This document shows, in pieces, positions 6,774 to 9,933 of a stretch of DNA of 9,933 nt (position 1 is its first letter; each line of letters starts with the position of its first letter). The notes under the pieces are model-generated. The model did not search any database, was not told where the DNA came from, and saw nothing but the letters and a program-made list of their open reading frames with translations. Position numbers and translations under genes: made by a program. Origin of the DNA: Deltaproteobacteria bacterium (lineage in GTDB: Bacteria > Desulfobacterota > Binatia > UBA9968 > CAXXLF01); the NCBI GenBank assembly GCA_022571535.1, contig JACZXR010000047.1, positions 1-9,933 on the forward strand, given 5' to 3'.

Positions 6774-8654
6774 CTAACCTGCCAACTGATTTGTCGAAAG
6801 GACCATCTTGATCTGCACTTTCCCTTCATCATGATGGACCTCTATATCCCCTCCGCTTCTCTCGAGCAACATCTTAGCCAGAAGAATACGCAACGGCAAG
6901 GATTCCACCGTCAACTGAGGGACTGGACCCAGGTAATGGCTGAGGGGGGTCATCCCATTTCCTTCTCGGGCATAGGACAGGGTTACTTTTCCTTCCTTTT
7001 CCACGTTTATCATGATTTCGGTCATCGGTTTAATATGTGCCAGGGCCGTGAGCACAACATTTTTGAATACATAGCGGAGATGCGCTTGATCAACAAAAAC
7101 TTCCTCTTCTTCTCCCCTTCTTTCCCATCGTATAGCAGTGTTCCTTTTACCCCACTCAGGAAAAATCTCCTCTAAGACGCTACGCAACTGGCCATAGAGA
7201 ACGACCCTTTCCATGGTTGGATGATTAAACTTTGAAAAATCTAGCAAGGCCTCTAATAAAGCATCCATACGTTCAATATCGGAACCAACCATCTCCTGGT
7301 AGCGACTCCTAAAGGCGGCATCATTAAATTTTTCTTTGAGAAGTTGGGTAAAGGTTTTTATAGTAACCATTGGGTTTTTCAGCTCATGGGCCAGCTCGTG
7401 GATCAGAATCCTGAAATCGGCATAATGACCATTCTCAAGCTTGGGGACAATGGATGGTCTGTTTCCCTCCTTTGAGATAACACCAGAGGTATCCTTTTCT
7501 TCCTCCTCTTCAGAATGAACTCTTCGCCCGATCTCATCAGGCAAGGGAGTTTTTATCCATTCTTCGCTATCACCTAGAAGTAGGTCCTGGGCTTCTATGC
7601 AGTCTTTCCTATGGATCGCCAGAGTTTTTGCGATAACGGTCTCCAATTCTTTTACGTTTCCAAACCAGAGGTAATTACAAAGCCGCTCGATGGCATCAGG
7701 AGAAAAACCCACCTTTCCAAGATTAATACGCTCCCCATATTCCTGAGCCACTTGCGCAGCCAGAGAGGGCAAGTCGCCTTGCCTCGCCCTCAGAGGGGGA
7801 AGTCGAAGCGTCAGTGTTGCCAAACGGTAATAAAGAGTATCAAGAAACTCTCCATGATAAACCTTTTCTAATAAGTCTACTCTGGAGCTGGACAGAATCC
7901 ACAGCTCCCTTCCCCTTTCTTCCTCTTTCACCAAAAAACGCAAGAGGGAGGCTTGGCCCGAAGGATGGAGGCCCTCCAGGCTATCAAAAAAAAGGGTGAG
8001 CCTCTCGAGTTGACCGCTCTCGTTCCGGGTCGACTGGTCGATCACTTGAAGCAGGGATTCCTCAGAAATCTCTGGAAGAAAGACCTGAATCCATGGTCCT
8101 GCCTTACTGTTTAACGAGTAGATTGCTCGGGCTACTCGCTCTTGCCCACATCCCATTTCCCCGAGAATGAGCAGTGGAAGCGAGGAAAGGGCAAACCTTC
8201 TCGCCAGGGCCGCAGTAGCCTCTGGGAGATATGGGAATTCAAGATAGCGGGTTGTCTTATCCTTTTCAGTACTGGAAAACCCTAGTGGCTGTTCTGAATA
8301 TTGCCCGGCCTGTGCTAAAAGGAGTGCTACCTTTTCCTTTAACTCGTAGGGATTAAAAGGCTTTGCTAGAAAATCCGCTCTGGGATAGCTGTCCAGAAAG
8401 CTAACGGAGGACCTTGAATCAAGAAGAAATAGGACAGGGGAATAAAACCGTGAGGCAAATCGTAAGATAGATTGGACATCAGCCCCAAATCTTGAGGGAA
8501 GACCCAGGATTAAGAGGTCCACCTCCTTACTGGAAAAAGAAGAGTTCTGTTCTGAGAAGTGCGATGATTGGACAACTTCAAAATCTTGACCCAGAATTAG
8601 AGACAGTGTCTCTCGAACAGCTCTAGATTCATCAACTACCAAAATCCTTTTCAT
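6774..8654 (-). CDS. Degenerate fusion: pseudo-receiver, sigma-54-activator-like AAA+ domain, histidine kinase module
   Basis: ATG 8654 (MKRILVVDES) gives 626 residues; a TTG at 8672 would add six. Three modules are readable. The receiver-like domain (1-115) keeps D8/E9 and K98 of AKPF but has Gly51 where the phosphoacceptor Asp belongs. The AAA+ domain (about 140-360) follows the NtrC pattern but has GEMGCGQE (165-172) with Gln for the Walker A Lys, DS for the Walker B DE (224-225), no GAFTGA loop at all and no HTH. It keeps R277 and the FGNVKELE motif (331-338). After an acidic linker rich in Glu (about 380-388), HisKA has an intact H-box AHELKNP with H423. The ATPase part has Thr536 for the N-box Asn, REGNGM for DTGIGI and no second glycine box. 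It probably neither opens sigma-54 promoters nor autophosphorylates. It overlaps the upstream kinase gene by 23 bp and is followed 12 bp later by an intact NtrC-type gene. The reading frame is clean over 1.9 kb, so it is a maintained gene. Confidence 0.85.
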   Translation of the reverse strand: MKRILVVDESRAVRETLSLILGQDFEVVQSSHFSEQNSSFSSKEVDLLILGLPSRFGADVQSILRFASRFYSPVLFLLDSRSSVSFLDSYPRADFLAKPFNPYELKEKVALLLAQAGQYSEQPLGFSSTEKDKTTRYLEFPYLPEATAALARRFALSSLPLLILGEMGCGQERVARAIYSLNSKAGPWIQVFLPEISEESLLQVIDQSTRNESGQLERLTLFFDSLEGLHPSGQASLLRFLVKEEERGRELWILSSSRVDLLEKVYHGEFLDTLYYRLATLTLRLPPLRARQGDLPSLAAQVAQEYGERINLGKVGFSPDAIERLCNYLWFGNVKELETVIAKTLAIHRKDCIEAQDLLLGDSEEWIKTPLPDEIGRRVHSEEEEEKDTSGVISKEGNRPSIVPKLENGHYADFRILIHELAHELKNPMVTIKTFTQLLKEKFNDAAFRSRYQEMVGSDIERMDALLEALLDFSKFNHPTMERVVLYGQLRSVLEEIFPEWGKRNTAIRWERRGEEEEVFVDQAHLRYVFKNVVLTALAHIKPMTEIMINVEKEGKVTLSYAREGNGMTPLSHYLGPVPQLTVESLPLRILLAKMLLERSGGDIEVHHDEGKVQIKMVLSTNQLAG

Positions 8655-9933
8655 GGATCTGAGGGCTATCAATCGCTCTTCGATAATCTACTTGACTAGC
8701 AGGTAAATTGATATAAAAACTTGTCCCCACACCGACCTTACTCTCCACCGCCATATATCCGCCGTGTTCCTTGACGATCTGATGGGAAATGGAAAGACCA
8801 AGCCCGCTACCATCCTCTTTAGTCGTAAAAAAGGGATTGAAGATATTCTCCATATCCCCTTCAGGAATGCCAATGCCCGTATCTCGAACTTCGATTTGGA
8901 TAAAACGCTCCCGGTTGTCCTTGAGAAACAGCCGGCTGGAGATCTCCACTACCCCTTTATTTTCTATGGACTGAATGGCGTTCAGGATGACGTTCATGGA
9001 TACCTGCTTTAGCTGTTCCTTGTCAACTAAAATCTTCGGCAGACTAGCGGCAAGGCGGAGATTAACAGTAACGCCCTTTTCTTTCGCCTCGGTCGACAAG
9101 ATCCTCGTTATGGCTTCGACAATCTCGTTGACGTCCCCTCGCGAAACTTTAGGGGTAGAGGGCCGCGCAAAGCTTAGTAGATCGTTGACAAGGCCACAGA
9201 TGCGATCCACCTCTTTCAGGGCAATGGACTGAAAACTTTCACGAAACTCTATATCGGCGTAGCGTTCGGGTAAAAGCTGGGTAAAGGTTCGGATAGCCAC
9301 TAAGGGATTGCGGATCTCGTGGGCAAGGCCGGCGGTCAGCATGCCCAACGAGGATAGCCGGTTCGCCCGGTGGATGATGCTCTGCGATTGCTTGAGGTTT
9401 TCGTAAAGCTGGGCATTATCTATCGCAATGGCCGCCTGGTTAGCCAGGGTGGAAAGCACCTCTAGCTCTTCCTCGGAATACATTTGCCTTCTATCCTTAT
9501 GCCCTAGGTTTAATATCCCTTTCAGACTCTCTTTTGATATCAAAGGCAGGCTAACCTCGGCCTCGATTTCACCCATTCTCCTCACCAATTCCTTCTCCCC
9601 ATACCCGTTATTTGCCATCTCTAGCTCTTCCCGTACCACGGCCTCCGACCTTCTCACGAACCTCCGGACCAACAGGTCATCTCTAGCAAGAGTGAACTCC
9701 TTTAACCGATCAGACACCAAGCCTAAACTTGCCCTGAGGCTGAATGTTCCTTTGACCTCATCGATCAGGAACAGCGATATCCTCCCAACACCCAGGGCCC
9801 TGCTTACTGTCTGTACAAGGTTCTGGCACAGTGTCTCAAGATCCACCACCGAGATCATTTCTCTGCTGGAGCGGAGCAAGATTTCTCGGTGATTGTACCG
9901 CTTTTTGAACAGGACGCGTTCGAGTGCCTCTTC
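8632..9933 (-). CDS. GAF-domain sensor histidine kinase, 5' end beyond the window
   Basis: The frame is open to the right edge, so the start lies outside; a TTG at 9879 is internal and not a convincing start. Counting from the edge, a short region (LFKKRYNHRE) precedes a GAF domain (about 30-175), which in such kinases binds a small ligand or senses redox state. HisKA follows with H205 (AHEIRNP). The ATPase domain has N318 (NVILNA), D351 (DTGIGIPE), the FFTTK segment and the G-box GSGLGLS (375-381). All are intact, so it should autophosphorylate. The visible part has no membrane segment, though missing N-terminal sequence could carry some, as in kinases with the same LFK-RY-RE lead-in. A 23-bp overlap with the next gene and a further 12-bp junction to the NtrC-type gene make it the likely kinase for that regulator. 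Confidence 0.93.
   Translation of the reverse strand, partial: EEALERVLFKKRYNHREILLRSSREMISVVDLETLCQNLVQTVSRALGVGRISLFLIDEVKGTFSLRASLGLVSDRLKEFTLARDDLLVRRFVRRSEAVVREELEMANNGYGEKELVRRMGEIEAEVSLPLISKESLKGILNLGHKDRRQMYSEEELEVLSTLANQAAIAIDNAQLYENLKQSQSIIHRANRLSSLGMLTAGLAHEIRNPLVAIRTFTQLLPERYADIEFRESFQSIALKEVDRICGLVNDLLSFARPSTPKVSRGDVNEIVEAITRILSTEAKEKGVTVNLRLAASLPKILVDKEQLKQVSMNVILNAIQSIENKGVVEISSRLFLKDNRERFIQIEVRDTGIGIPEGDMENIFNPFFTTKEDGSGLGLSISHQIVKEHGGYMAVESKVGVGTSFYINLPASQVDYRRAIDSPQIHEKDFGS

Noticed and set aside
6774..8654. Reading the fusion gene as a frameshifted or decaying pseudogene
   Set aside because: The frame is uninterrupted, conserved framework motifs survive between lost catalytic residues, and gene junctions on both sides are tight.
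4011..9933. Assignment of the cluster to the PEP-CTERM PrsK/PrsR pair
   Set aside because: The GAF kinase's lead-in resembles that type, but the regulator's receiver does not look like PrsR and no exosortase or PEP-CTERM gene is in view.

Overview
The window holds ordinary bacterial chromosomal genes followed by a dense two-component signalling cluster. Most of it is roughly half G+C by eye. A lipobox-type peptide-binding lipoprotein and an NtrC-type sigma-54 activator point to a diderm (Gram-negative-type) bacterium of the proteobacterial/Desulfobacterota/NC10/Nitrospirota sort. The phylum cannot be fixed from the sequence. Nothing identifies a plasmid, phage or insertion sequence.

Left end (1-~290): this short stretch does not belong with what follows. 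About 122-286 is over 70% G+C and reads on the + strand as the Tat-signal N-terminus of a DUF1501-family protein. It runs antisense into the 3' end of an oppA-like gene that lacks its normal C-terminus. Left of it (1-141) is a different minus-strand open frame. Both joins fall inside short stretches readable as either partner, so an assembly chimera or a small rearrangement is likely.

Metabolic block (~270-3510): an OppA-type peptide-binding lipoprotein (-) lies back-to-back with an M19 membrane-dipeptidase family enzyme (+), a plausible peptide uptake and cleavage pair. Convergent with the dipeptidase is a complete cysteine dioxygenase (-) with its own good sigma-70-type promoter at 3485-3513.

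Non-coding block (3514-4010): two tandem direct repeats of about 158 bp, with a period of 164 bp and a hint of a third start, contain small palindromes. No gene is seen here.

Signalling block (4011-9933, all minus strand): in transcription order there are four genes. The first is a GAF-domain histidine kinase that enters from beyond the right edge. The second overlaps it by 23 bp and is a fusion of a receiver-like domain, a sigma-54-activator-like AAA+ domain and a histidine-kinase-like module, with nearly all catalytic residues replaced. The third starts 12 bp further on and is an intact NtrC-family activator. The fourth, after a gap of about 260 bp, is a receiver-histidine kinase hybrid. 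The simplest model is that the GAF kinase senses a signal, the NtrC-like protein drives sigma-54 promoters elsewhere, and the degenerate fusion acts as a scaffold or phosphotransfer partner. The fusion protein is the most unusual item in the window.
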